Made by a program: the position numbers and the translations under genes. The notes under the pieces are model-generated. The model had not been told where the DNA came from. It was given only the letters and a program-made list of their open reading frames with translations, and ran no database searches. Below are positions 8,379 through 17,257 of a stretch of DNA of 64,000 nucleotides, one piece after another. Numbering within the stretch: the first letter of the stretch is position 1; each line of letters begins with the position of its first letter. Source of the stretch: Methanobacteriota archaeon. GTDB taxonomy: Archaea; Thermoplasmatota; E2; DHVEG-1. The stretch is from positions 1-64,000 of the forward strand of contig CAIRCU010000034.1 of NCBI GenBank assembly GCA_903877165.1. The letters run 5' to 3'.

Positions 8379-9665
8379 TTAGTGGATGAGGAGGTACTCC
8401 TGGTACGCCTGGTTCATGGCGGTCAGGTAGGCTGTGAGGCCGTCCGGTCCATTGAAGGCGACGAGTGCTTCGTGTTGCGCGGTGGTGGCGTTGGTGTAAT
8501 GCTCTAGGTTGGTGCCGGTGAGGTTCTCGCCAAGCAACGTTTGGTACATGCGGAAGACGAGCTGGGTGAGGCTATGGGCATAGGCTGCGGTCGCCGGGTC
8601 CATGGTGTGGTTGCCTTCGGGGAACATGTTCTGGCGGCTGGCGTCCATAGCGTCGGTGTAGACGGGGGTGAGGTGGCTGCTGTCGATCCAGATCCAGGGT
8701 TCCTCGCCGGTCATCTGGGGGAAGATGTAGTCATGGACGGTATATGCCTCGTCGCTGGGGCTGCAGATGCGCAGGATGACGTCGTTTTTCTGTTCGAAGG
8801 GTGTTTTACCGCTGTGGGTCTGGCAGAGGATCCAGCCGTAGCAGGGGCAGTAGTACTCCAGCATGTAGTGCATCTGGACCCAGTAGGTGTTGTGCTGGCT
8901 GACCATGATGGAGCGGGCGGGGACGCCTTCGGCGCGGAAGAGGGCGCTTGCGAGGTGGGCGCGACCCGGGCAGTCGCCGCTGCGGCGCAGCACGGTCTTT
9001 GCGTCCTGGCTTTTAAGGGTGCCGAGGTCGTACTGCAGGATGTAGAAGAGCTGGCGGTGGTGGGCGACGAAGAACATGACGCGCTGGGCGTAGCGCAGCA
9101 GGTTCGTGCTGCCGCGGCGCAGTTCAAAGGCTTTGAGTAGGATGGGGAGGCTGTGGGATTGGACGACATGGCTTGGGGAGAGCCACTGCCAAGTCTCGGT
9201 CGGCAGGTCCCAGAGGGCGGGGAAACGGACGTAGCTGGGGAGGTCGGAGAAGACGTGGTTGTTGAGCAGCACCCAGCTGTTGAAGTGGATGAGGACGGTC
9301 TGGTTCGCATGGAGGTCTGCGAGGGTGAAGGTGACCAGCTTGTTAGGCTCCTGGGTGTCGTTGACGATGGTATAGGAGAGGATGGTGGCGGTGGTGTCCG
9401 GGAGGATCTCCAGCATGACCGGGACCTGGTACTGGTAGTCCGGGGGGAAGACGTAGGAGACGTGGCAGATGCCGATGTCGTCGCTTGCATGAAGGACGAG
9501 GTAGTTTTCGTTGCGCAGGAGGTACACGGTGGTCGAGGCGTCTGTCGGCTGCGGGGTTTGGGCATGGGGTGCCGGTGTAGCAGCACTGACCAAGCCACCG
9601 AGGAGAAGCAGTAGTGCCGTGAGAATGACTAGGGGATACCCTGGTCGTGATGATCCCAGACCCAT
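8379..9665 (-). CDS. Secreted transglutaminase-like protein
   Basis: A 428-residue protein with an N-terminal signal segment (hydrophobic residues about 12-29), followed by a beta-rich region and a papain-like transglutaminase core. The catalytic cysteine is Cys232 in RRSGDCPGRAHLASALFRAEGVPAR, the hallmark of this superfamily, and His266 in QMHYMLEYY is the likely histidine. Archaeal members are usually proteases or protein-modifying enzymes outside the cell. Several NxT/NxS sites fit surface exposure. It sits between the hexapeptide protein and a large C25 protease, all on the same strand. Substrate unknown. Confidence 0.78.
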   Translation of the reverse strand: MGLGSSRPGYPLVILTALLLLLGGLVSAATPAPHAQTPQPTDASTTVYLLRNENYLVLHASDDIGICHVSYVFPPDYQYQVPVMLEILPDTTATILSYTIVNDTQEPNKLVTFTLADLHANQTVLIHFNSWVLLNNHVFSDLPSYVRFPALWDLPTETWQWLSPSHVVQSHSLPILLKAFELRRGSTNLLRYAQRVMFFVAHHRQLFYILQYDLGTLKSQDAKTVLRRSGDCPGRAHLASALFRAEGVPARSIMVSQHNTYWVQMHYMLEYYCPCYGWILCQTHSGKTPFEQKNDVILRICSPSDEAYTVHDYIFPQMTGEEPWIWIDSSHLTPVYTDAMDASRQNMFPEGNHTMDPATAAYAHSLTQLVFRMYQTLLGENLTGTNLEHYTNATTAQHEALVAFNGPDGLTAYLTAMNQAYQEYLLIH

Positions 9666-9743
9666 AGGTGAAAAGTAGACGTGGGAACTATATAAGAGTT
9701 ATTATAAATTTGATTTAAATGGGAAGAATAGGAGTGTACGCCC

Positions 9744-12344
9744 CTATCTTGAAGTCACTCCCAAAACGAAGAACAGTAGTACGAAGCTGTTCATTGAATT
9801 TGAGATATCCCCGACCCGAACGGTTATCGTGGTCCTCCCAAAAGAGAACGGTATGGCCCGTATTTTCACTTCGCCGCCCATGGGAATATCAACGGTACCG
9901 GATGTGTGGCCAAGGATGAACATAGAAGACGGTTTGATGTCCCAACTCACGCCCGTCAAGTCGGTTGTTCCTGTGTTTGTAATAGTGGCCGTGATGCCGA
10001 AACCGCCTTTGATATCGACCTGGATGATCTTGTGAATGGTGAAGGTCACGTTTTTCCAATGCTCTATATTGCCAGCACGGTCCACAGAGTAATAGACGAT
10101 GGTATGGTCACCATCGAGAGAAATGATGAACGGAGACGAATATGTCTTGAATGAGCCATTGTCCACTTGATACATCGTGTAGTTGATCCCGGAATAATCA
10201 TCGGTTGCATTCAAGGTGACTTTCACATTACTCGTGTATACATCTCCTTCCATGGTGCCGTTCAGCGTGCAGGTGGTGACAGGAGGGACGGTCTCGCGGG
10301 GGGCTTTTATCACTTGGGCCGGGTCTGCAAAGAGCGTGCACCCTTCAATGACGGCCCTCCAGCCTTGTGCTGCACTTGCCCATGTCCAATTGATCGTCGG
10401 AGCCATCTCGTCTTTGGAGAACGCATGGGCCCTCCCTAGTTGCCAGTTCTCAGGGCCTCCCGAGTTATTCGTCATATCAAAGAAATAGTCCCAGAAGCAT
10501 TTCTGCTGGAGAGCACTAGAACAATTGGTGTCATCAATGGATCCCATGCCGTAGCAAGTGTTGTAGACACAGCCGAAGGCGAGAGAGGTGTTAGATCGGA
10601 ACAACATGGAGTCTAAGACTCCGTCATCTGAGGCATCGAAATCGCCACAATGACAGCCGTAATCGGTGATGAAAAAGGGATGGGTGTTGTGATAGAGACT
10701 CTCCCAATCGTAGTCATACACATCCAGGGACATGTGACAGTCGGCGTGGGCGACTCCGCTCAGTAATGTTACCTGATCATTGTTGATTGCATCACGGAGC
10801 CCATACACAGAGGCATGGATTGTTCCTCCTTTCCATCCGGGGTTTGGGCCTACCTCAGCAGTCCATCTCACTGAGAGGTTGAAGGGTATATGCTGATTGG
10901 TCTGGTTCCACGTCTCAAACCCATATTGGAAGCCGAGCCAGGCCGGGTATTGCCCATGGCTGCCGGGGCGGGGGCCAAGCCAGTCGTCTGTCCCCTTAAT
11001 CGCGCTATAGTCAACGGAATCATCACCCCTAGCATAGCCGAGGGCACCAGCGTAGAACGCAGCGTTATCCAGAACCAAGGGATCAGTTTCGTTAGCATAT
11101 TTGAAGCTCTTGGTCATCCAGTTGGAGACATCCTGGGGTGTATCGCACGTGAGACGTCCGATAAACAATTCAGAGTACAGATCAAAACCGTTATCGTCTG
11201 CTTCACCCCAAAGACTGTCATGGTCAGCGTTGAAGGTTTTATCGAGGTTGCTCCAGTAGATGTCGGCGTCGACGTCATATTCACCGCTGTACGCCATGTC
11301 TCGTGCTGGGATCCACTCTCCGTCCCCACCAATCAGCACATACTGGGTACCCCAATCTTGATAGGCATCCTTACAAAATTCACGAATGTGGGCTTGAGTA
11401 TCGTTGAAGAGAGGGTCCGAGTTGTAGTAGCCGGAGCAGGCATTAATGGCTTCCACGGTCACCTTCGCAGGATAGAGCTGGTTGTGAGCATTCATAAGAC
11501 TTTCCCAATTGTAGGGCGTGGAGTCGTTGGTGTCCCAATAGTCAAGGCCGTTTTGGGTCGTCGTAATGATAACATATGCATGAGATTGGCTCGGGTCACA
11601 GAGCCCGCCAGGATAGTCAATTGGCGTAAAGGCTACTGTGCGATAGCTTGCGACAACATCGGGGTTACTCACAAGTTTCGACACATAGTTTTCATCGGCG
11701 GCCGAGTTGCGGAAGAAGGGATTCATCTCAGCAGAGCGTAAGGAAAGCGATACAGTAAGTTGTGGGGAATACTGCAGCCTGCCTTGGCTTGGAATGTACC
11801 GGACTGGCGTCAGGGCAAAGGAGACAATCGTGTAGCCGCGGCAATAATCTATCGAAAAATGACCATCGAAAGTACTTTGTGGATATGGATTGCTGCTGAG
11901 GTAGAGCGTCTCATTAACGTCAAGCCCGGTGGGTGCAACATCACCTATAGGAACTTCCTGTTGGTAAGGGATAATCGGTGTCGAAAAAAGGTCATAGGTT
12001 GTATGAAGCGGTACGGTTTGTCCGGTGACTGTAACATGATCAACGGTCGTATGGGGCGGTACTGCAAGTATTATGAAAGATACCGGAGTGGTGGGTCCGC
12101 CAATGTCAGCGCTTAAGGAGATGCCACCAGGCATAGAAATGCGGGTATATTCTTGGTTCCCGAGTCGTTGGACTTCGAGCGTCGGTTCCGGGAAGTCAAA
12201 TGTATACGTGAGTGTATTTGGTGTTTGATTGTCATCTTTTTTTGCAAAAACTGTAGCGGATGTCGTGCACATGATGAGACATAAAACGAAAACCACGAGT
12301 TGGGTGAACGGCTTTCTTTTCACAGAAGCATGATACGTTGCCAT
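9744..12344 (-). CDS. Secreted C25-family (gingipain-type) cysteine protease with C-terminal surface module
   Basis: An 866-residue secreted protein. After a signal peptide (residues about 14-34) comes a beta-rich propeptide-like region. The caspase-fold catalytic domain occupies about residues 250-680. The likely dyad is His533 (in GVAHADCH; His537 is an alternative) and Cys564 (in TDYGCHCGDFD), 31 residues apart as in gingipains. Residues about 690-770 form an Ig-like segment with the DYSGINYTMYQVDNG and DRAGNIE motifs typical of such repeats. The last about 95 residues form a module shared with the protein at 27442-28416. Base composition is more AT-rich than neighbours, and the protein has many NxT/NxS sites. 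Extracellular protein degradation is likely. Confidence 0.85.
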   Translation of the reverse strand: MATYHASVKRKPFTQLVVFVLCLIMCTTSATVFAKKDDNQTPNTLTYTFDFPEPTLEVQRLGNQEYTRISMPGGISLSADIGGPTTPVSFIILAVPPHTTVDHVTVTGQTVPLHTTYDLFSTPIIPYQQEVPIGDVAPTGLDVNETLYLSSNPYPQSTFDGHFSIDYCRGYTIVSFALTPVRYIPSQGRLQYSPQLTVSLSLRSAEMNPFFRNSAADENYVSKLVSNPDVVASYRTVAFTPIDYPGGLCDPSQSHAYVIITTTQNGLDYWDTNDSTPYNWESLMNAHNQLYPAKVTVEAINACSGYYNSDPLFNDTQAHIREFCKDAYQDWGTQYVLIGGDGEWIPARDMAYSGEYDVDADIYWSNLDKTFNADHDSLWGEADDNGFDLYSELFIGRLTCDTPQDVSNWMTKSFKYANETDPLVLDNAAFYAGALGYARGDDSVDYSAIKGTDDWLGPRPGSHGQYPAWLGFQYGFETWNQTNQHIPFNLSVRWTAEVGPNPGWKGGTIHASVYGLRDAINNDQVTLLSGVAHADCHMSLDVYDYDWESLYHNTHPFFITDYGCHCGDFDASDDGVLDSMLFRSNTSLAFGCVYNTCYGMGSIDDTNCSSALQQKCFWDYFFDMTNNSGGPENWQLGRAHAFSKDEMAPTINWTWASAAQGWRAVIEGCTLFADPAQVIKAPRETVPPVTTCTLNGTMEGDVYTSNVKVTLNATDDYSGINYTMYQVDNGSFKTYSSPFIISLDGDHTIVYYSVDRAGNIEHWKNVTFTIHKIIQVDIKGGFGITATITNTGTTDLTGVSWDIKPSSMFILGHTSGTVDIPMGGEVKIRAIPFSFGRTTITVRVGDISNSMNSFVLLFFVLGVTSR

Positions 12345-12524
12345 AGAGTATCACTTTATTTGTTTTAAATGAAAGGATACTGAGACCGGATGAATATCTT
12401 TTATTGATTTTCCGCTCAACTAATCTTCTCCCTATTGAATTAATAAAATTCATCTTTAAATATTTATTGTTATAAAAATGTAAAATATGATTGTTCTTTA
12501 AGAAGAGCGTAGGGGGGTATTTTT

Positions 12525-13220
12525 CTATCCTTGGGTCTTCTGGGCGATGATGAGGAACTGCCAGTCCCAGGGTTTTCCTGATGAAAGCAGGAGACGGAAT
12601 CCCGTGCTGGTGAACAGGTCCTCGACCCATGCTCGCGTGTGTGCGATCTTGTAGGCGTCGAGATGATAGGTAATGACGTTTTTCGGGGCGGTCCGCAGCC
12701 GCATCAGGAGACGGAGCAGGGCCAGCTTCCAGCGAGGATAGTCCTTATTCAATCCCTGCAGGATGACGACTCCACCTGGTTTCAGAACGCGGTTGATCTC
12801 CTGGAAGCTTTTTTCTGGTTGGTTCCAGTACGGGAGGCTGAAGCGGGTGACGACTCCCTCCACCATCCCTGATTTAAGGGGAAGTGCTTCAGAGACACCT
12901 TGCAGCCAATGAACCGCGCTGGACGAAGTTTCCCTTGTATTATCCTTAGCAAGCCGTAGCATGGTTCTCAAGGGATCCAGTCCAAGGAGGGTGGCCGTTG
13001 GATAACGCAGCTGCAACTCCAATGTAAGCAGTCCCGTCCCGGCTCCGAGATCCAGAATGACCGGCGTCTGAGAAGAAAGATGTTCTTGGACACAGGAGGC
13101 CAACGACTGATACAACTCAGGGTACCGCTTCATGTATGTGTTAAATTGCTCGGCGGTCTCTGCGTTCACATCACTTGAAACACTCATAGGGTCATCATCG
13201 GAAACCGCAGGGGACGGCAT
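12525..13220 (-). CDS. Class I SAM-dependent methyltransferase
   Basis: About 231 residues from the ATG at 13220; an ATG at 13187 is an equally possible start. SAM-binding motif I is ILDLGAGTGLLTLELQ, followed by an acidic post-I residue (GLDPLRTML), a motif III-like EALPLKSGMVEGVVTRFSLPYW segment and LKPGGVVILQG. These are typical of UbiE/type-11 methyltransferases acting on small molecules or lipids. Substrate unknown. The gene follows the transglutaminase-like lipoprotein by eight bases and is probably cotranscribed with it. Confidence 0.82.
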   Translation of the reverse strand: MPSPAVSDDDPMSVSSDVNAETAEQFNTYMKRYPELYQSLASCVQEHLSSQTPVILDLGAGTGLLTLELQLRYPTATLLGLDPLRTMLRLAKDNTRETSSSAVHWLQGVSEALPLKSGMVEGVVTRFSLPYWNQPEKSFQEINRVLKPGGVVILQGLNKDYPRWKLALLRLLMRLRTAPKNVITYHLDAYKIAHTRAWVEDLFTSTGFRLLLSSGKPWDWQFLIIAQKTQG

Positions 13221-13228
13221 AAGAGTTA

Positions 13229-14308
13229 CTATGACTGCAAGGACCGCGTCCCGTTCGTGTTGATGACCAGTTGCTTCGAGGAGACGACCTGGTAGTCCTG
13301 CACGATCGCAAACGAGGCGGGCGGCTCCACGTTCTCGGTGAATACGATGCCGGTGAGCGACGCGGCGAGCGAATCGTTGTTCCCCATGTCCTGGAAGACG
13401 CGGACATGGAAGCAATCCTCGACGCCGAAGTTCTGCTCAATGTCGGTCTGCACGGAATTACAAATACACGAGCATTCCACGGGGATCCAGCCGCCGATGC
13501 CGATGCCGGTGCCGACGAAGACCTCCACCCACGCATGGGCGACGGCCTGCATCGGCTGTGTATCACTAATCAGATAACCGCGGATGAACCTAGCGGGGAT
13601 GCCGACCGAGCGGCACAACGAGACATAGAGGAACGACAGGTCGTCGCAGTCCCCGGTCTTCAGCGCAAGCGTCATCGCTGCGGGCTGCACGCCCTCAGTT
13701 GCATGCGTCTGATAATGCACGTTCTCCTTCAGCCATTTGAACAGGGCTTTCGCGAGGAGCAGTGCGTTCGTCGACGAGGTGTTCAACACGCTATCCGCGA
13801 TGGCTTTGATCTGCGGGTCCGCTGGGTCGATGTACCGGATGCTCTCGTTGCTCTGGACGCGCGTGTAGCGGTTGACGTAGTCCTCTGCGTTTGCACGCAG
13901 CTGCGAAAGAGACAGCGCGCCCTTGCCCATGAGATCAGGAGAGAGGTACGTCTGGGCGTTCACCTCGGTTTGCACCCCGAGGGTGTACTGTTGCGGGTCT
14001 TTGCCGCTGAGATTCCAGGTGACGACCGTGTTGTTCGCCCGCTCCCGTTGCGTCCCCCCCGTGGTGTTGAGGATTGTGTAATGGCTAGTGCCGATGAGGA
14101 CTTCAGGAAGATCGCTGGTGTACCTCACCTCGTAGTGGCCGTTCCCAGTGATATTAACGTAGTAGCCGTAGCGGAGCGTGTACTGGACTTGGATGGGATG
14201 GGTGACGTACGTGGTCGTCTGCCCACCAGGTAGAAACGACGTGCATCCTGACAAACCTATGATGAGGGTCAGGACGATGCATACGGTCAGGATCGAATGA
14301 GGGCGCAT
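13229..14308 (-). CDS. Transglutaminase-like lipoprotein
   Basis: About 359 residues from the ATG at 14308, one base after the HerA-like gene stop; an ATG at 14335 would overlap that gene. The N-terminus is a lipoprotein signal with lipobox Leu-Ser-Gly-Cys, so the protein is probably lipid-anchored outside the membrane. The transglutaminase core has Cys221 in KTGDCDDLSFLYVSLCRSVG and His258 in AVAHAWVEVF, then GGWIPVEC with the expected acidic residue. Enzymatic activity (protease or crosslinker) is not determined. It is packed tightly between a HerA-like ATPase and a methyltransferase, an unexpected pairing. Confidence 0.85.
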   Translation of the reverse strand: MRPHSILTVCIVLTLIIGLSGCTSFLPGGQTTTYVTHPIQVQYTLRYGYYVNITGNGHYEVRYTSDLPEVLIGTSHYTILNTTGGTQRERANNTVVTWNLSGKDPQQYTLGVQTEVNAQTYLSPDLMGKGALSLSQLRANAEDYVNRYTRVQSNESIRYIDPADPQIKAIADSVLNTSSTNALLLAKALFKWLKENVHYQTHATEGVQPAAMTLALKTGDCDDLSFLYVSLCRSVGIPARFIRGYLISDTQPMQAVAHAWVEVFVGTGIGIGGWIPVECSCICNSVQTDIEQNFGVEDCFHVRVFQDMGNNDSLAASLTGIVFTENVEPPASFAIVQDYQVVSSKQLVINTNGTRSLQS

Positions 14309-14309
14309 C

Positions 14310-16166
14310 TTACGCGGATCTCCGTAGTAACCCATGTTTGTGCAGTGGCCCGGGTGCCGGTGCGTGAGGCTGCTGCGCGAGCCAGTGCTGACATCCGGAG
14401 TTCATGGGGCAGTGGGCGCAGGAGGGTGAGGCCTCATGGCAGACGGTCTTGCCGAGCTGCGCGAGGCTGTCGAGGTACTTGAAGACGTTCTCCTGCATCT
14501 CCTCGGCTTCTGCGCTGAGGAACTGGATTGTCTGATCCGGTGTCTTGGTCTTGACCCAGCCGAGGCGGGTGGCGACGCGATGGACGAGCATAGCTTTTTC
14601 TGTGGAGTGTTTCTGCGCTTCTTTCTGCTGCTGCGACGGCAATGGGGGAGCTTTTGGTAGCTTGGGTTTGTAGTCTGAGGGGTCGATGTCCTTGAAGACG
14701 GTGACGGATTTACCGCCGTGGTCCGTCTCCCTGGTGCGGATCTCGACGAGGATCGGGACCTGAATCGACGCGCCAGAGATGAGGGCGACGCCGATGGGCA
14801 GCCGCTGGATCTCGTCATACGTCTGGCTGGTGAGGCCTTCGACGGACTGGATGATGGCCTTGAGGTCGTTAGGGTTCGTGACCTTCAGGATGATGTTCGT
14901 GTTGCACTGTGATATAATATTCTTATCGATCTTGGCGGGACGCTGGCTTACGACGCACAGTCCCATGCCGAACTTGCGGCCTTCGCTGGCGACCGTGCGC
15001 AGCATCTGACTGCTGACGGCATGGCCGATGCCGTGCTCCGGGCAGTAGTTGTGCGCCTCTTCGACGACGAAGAGGAACGGCGGGATCTTACCAGCCTTGC
15101 GGTCCTTGAAGAGTTCTTCGGTGAGGCGGGCAACGACCACGTCCTGGATGTCCGGGGGCACGCCGCGCATGTTGATAATCGAGCATTTCCCTTTCTGCAC
15201 GAGTTCGCCTGCCTCGGTGCCTTTGTCGCTGAACACGCCTATGGAGTCTAGGGATTCGAGGCTGGCGATGACGTTCCAGCGGGCGTTGCTCTTGGTGTGC
15301 TCCACGGCTTCGATGATGTCCCGGATGGTGTAGTTCTCCTTGAACTCCTTGAGTTCCTTAATGGTCTGGTACAGAACCGCTATCTGTGGTCCGGAGAGCT
15401 TCGCCTGTAAAAGTTCGAGGATGTCGCGGCCTTCAAGGCAGAGGCCGTTGAGCGTGAGATGCTGAGTACCGTCCTCAGAATTCAGAGGAGAATAGGCGGT
15501 GATCTGGCTGGCGTAGTCGTTGGCTTTGACGCCGAACTTCTCCATGTTTTTTTCGTCTTTCTTGTCCTTGTTCGGCTTGCCTAGCGAGGTGTACTCGCCG
15601 TGCGTGTCGATGATGACTAAAGGGATTTTCTTCTTGAGGAGTTCTTCGATGAGGACGCCGCAGGCGTAGCTCTTGCCTCCACCGGTCTTGGCGAGGATGC
15701 AGATGTGTTTCTGCACGAGTGAGTCGATGTTGAGGTAGACGGGCAGGTCATGGCCTTTGAGGAGTCCGAGGTACGCGCCGTTCTGTTTCTCCGCCTGCAG
15801 TCCGAGCACATGGCGGATGAGGTCCTCGTTCGCGAGCGTAATCTGCGCGCCGGCTTCGAACGGGCTGCGCGGTGCCTGGAGATGGCCTTCCTTGTCGCGG
15901 AAGCCGATGACCTCGGCATAGGCGCTCACGTCGCTTTTAATGGGCGGCAGGGTGCCGTTGGTTTTAATCGTGATTGCGTCCTCGAACTTCAGGTCTGAGT
16001 AGCCTTTGATGTCCATGACCTGGGCGAGGACGTAGCCTTCCTCGTGTGGCGCGGCGACGTAGTCGAACTTCCGCAGGTTGTGGCCGTTGACCGTGAAGTT
16101 GAACTTGGTCGAGCCGACGTCTCCATAAATGAGACCGATGGCGTCGATTTTTTGTTGCTGTGGCAT
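14310..16166 (-). CDS. HerA-like (FtsK/VirB4-type) ATPase with C-terminal four-cysteine motif
   Basis: A 618-residue protein. Residues about 1-100 fit an N-terminal HAS-barrel-like region. The ATPase core has Walker A AKTGGGKS (Lys165) and Walker B FLFVVEEAHNY (Glu369-Glu370), plus the SQRPAKID sensor-like segment and a QCNTNIILKV motif found in HerA proteins. HerA pumps DNA during end resection, usually with NurA nuclease, but no nurA, mre11 or rad50 is in the window. The C-terminus has Cys576, 583, 586, 592 spaced x6-x2-x5, the pattern of the iron-sulfur loop in endonuclease III. It lies downstream of dph5 by 40 bases and just upstream of the lipoprotein gene. Confidence 0.88.
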   Translation of the reverse strand: MPQQQKIDAIGLIYGDVGSTKFNFTVNGHNLRKFDYVAAPHEEGYVLAQVMDIKGYSDLKFEDAITIKTNGTLPPIKSDVSAYAEVIGFRDKEGHLQAPRSPFEAGAQITLANEDLIRHVLGLQAEKQNGAYLGLLKGHDLPVYLNIDSLVQKHICILAKTGGGKSYACGVLIEELLKKKIPLVIIDTHGEYTSLGKPNKDKKDEKNMEKFGVKANDYASQITAYSPLNSEDGTQHLTLNGLCLEGRDILELLQAKLSGPQIAVLYQTIKELKEFKENYTIRDIIEAVEHTKSNARWNVIASLESLDSIGVFSDKGTEAGELVQKGKCSIINMRGVPPDIQDVVVARLTEELFKDRKAGKIPPFLFVVEEAHNYCPEHGIGHAVSSQMLRTVASEGRKFGMGLCVVSQRPAKIDKNIISQCNTNIILKVTNPNDLKAIIQSVEGLTSQTYDEIQRLPIGVALISGASIQVPILVEIRTRETDHGGKSVTVFKDIDPSDYKPKLPKAPPLPSQQQKEAQKHSTEKAMLVHRVATRLGWVKTKTPDQTIQFLSAEAEEMQENVFKYLDSLAQLGKTVCHEASPSCAHCPMNSGCQHWLAQQPHAPAPGPLHKHGLLRRSA

Positions 16167-16206
16167 CCAAACCCCTACTAGGTGGGCGAAATAAATTACG
16201 AGGTTC

Positions 16207-17022
16207 TTATAGTTTATGTAAGAGTCTGCCGAGGTCGGGCGGCAGCCCGGCGAAGGCGGTGAGCGCGTCGACTTCGATGAAGTGCAGGGTGCCGGGGATG
16301 ACGAGGATGTGCAGCGCGGGTCCGAAGTCCCGGTTCACTAGGGCTTTGATGCGGTCTGCGGCCACGATTGGGTTTTCCGATCCTGCGCGGGCGACGACGC
16401 AGGCGAGCGTGTCGTCGGTAATCGCCGTATCGTTGAGGTGTTGTCCCATCTCCAGGATGAGGCGCAGGCCTTCGGTCGCGGTCATGTAACGGTTGTTTTC
16501 CGCTTGGATGTCGAGGAACACGAGGGTGTGCAGCCCGCTTTTAAGGTTCGCGGCGATGACGTCGTAGGGACTGGTGGGGAAGAAGTTCTTCTGTGGAAAC
16601 GCCAGGGTCGTACTACGGCCGAACTTGTAGGTCTGCAGCCCGAGGATCCCTGGTGCGGCGGTGAGGATGCTGCTGGCGTGGATGATGCGGGTGGGGATAC
16701 CTGCTTTGGCGGCGCGCAGGCGCAGGTCCACGTGCGTGGTGGCGGTCATCGGGTCGCCGCAGACGAGCAGTGCTATGTGTTTGGTCCGTGCTGCGGCGAG
16801 GATTTCGTCCGCGCCTTCGGTCTGTGCGCGGGAGAGGATCGTGATGGGTTTGCCGATCTGCTGTTCGAAGGCATGGTGGTCGAAGCTGCCGAGCCTTGAG
16901 GTGTAGAATTCAGCGTAGACTGCCTCGGATTCATGCAGTTCGTGCAGGCCGCGCAGTGAGAGGTCGTGGGTGCCGTAGAGGCCCAGGCCGATGAACGTGA
17001 GTGAACCAATGGTTTGTGTCAT
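16207..17022 (-). CDS. dph5: Diphthine synthase (diphthamide biosynthesis methyltransferase)
   Basis: A 271-residue tetrapyrrole-methylase-fold enzyme that methylates the modified histidine of elongation factor 2 during diphthamide synthesis, using SAM. Diagnostic features are FIGLGLYGTHDLSLRGL at the N-terminus, the LLVCGDPMTATTHVDLRLRA motif, IIHASSILTAAPGILGLQTYKFGR and the FLDIQAENNRYMTATEG block. The start is the ATG at 17022; a TATA-like box lies about 50 bases further upstream (17073-17082). Length and motifs match the archaeal family. Confidence 0.95.
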   Translation of the reverse strand: MTQTIGSLTFIGLGLYGTHDLSLRGLHELHESEAVYAEFYTSRLGSFDHHAFEQQIGKPITILSRAQTEGADEILAAARTKHIALLVCGDPMTATTHVDLRLRAAKAGIPTRIIHASSILTAAPGILGLQTYKFGRSTTLAFPQKNFFPTSPYDVIAANLKSGLHTLVFLDIQAENNRYMTATEGLRLILEMGQHLNDTAITDDTLACVVARAGSENPIVAADRIKALVNRDFGPALHILVIPGTLHFIEVDALTAFAGLPPDLGRLLHKL

Positions 17023-17072
17023 GGGAACGTCTCGCAGACGAAATCGTGTGTAAGTGAAATATTTCGAAAACA

Positions 17073-17082
17073 TTTAAAAGTA
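17073..17082 (-). promoter_or_regulatory. TATA-like box for dph5
   Basis: The minus strand reads CTTTTAAATG here, about 50 bases before the dph5 start. The region also holds the start of the gap leading to the small plus-strand gene at 17258. Evidence is composition and position only. Confidence 0.45.
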
Positions 17083-17172
17083 ATTACCTATACTACTCAC
17101 GGGGCGACAACTACCGGCTTTCCTTTTTTCACCTATTATACGTGCGCACTGGATTTTTTTCCCGCAAAAAGC

Positions 17173-17250
17173 CTCCTGGATATAAAGATTGTGCCAGGAG
17201 AAAATTAAGAAAGATTTAAATTCCCATCATAGCATCTCCCTGCTGGAGGT
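17173..17250 (+). promoter_or_regulatory. Leader with inverted repeat, TATA-like box and strong ribosome binding site for the 61-residue gene
   Basis: A seven-base inverted repeat (CTCCTGG at 17173-17179 and CCAGGAG at 17194-17200) is followed by a TATA-like GATTTAAAT (about 17212-17220) and a Shine-Dalgarno GGAGGT at 17245-17250. The spacing to the ATG at 17258 is seven bases, which favours that start over the ATG at 17251 in another frame. The inverted repeat could be an operator or the terminator-like end of the divergent region; its role is unknown. Confidence 0.4.
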
Positions 17251-17257
17251 ATGAGTT

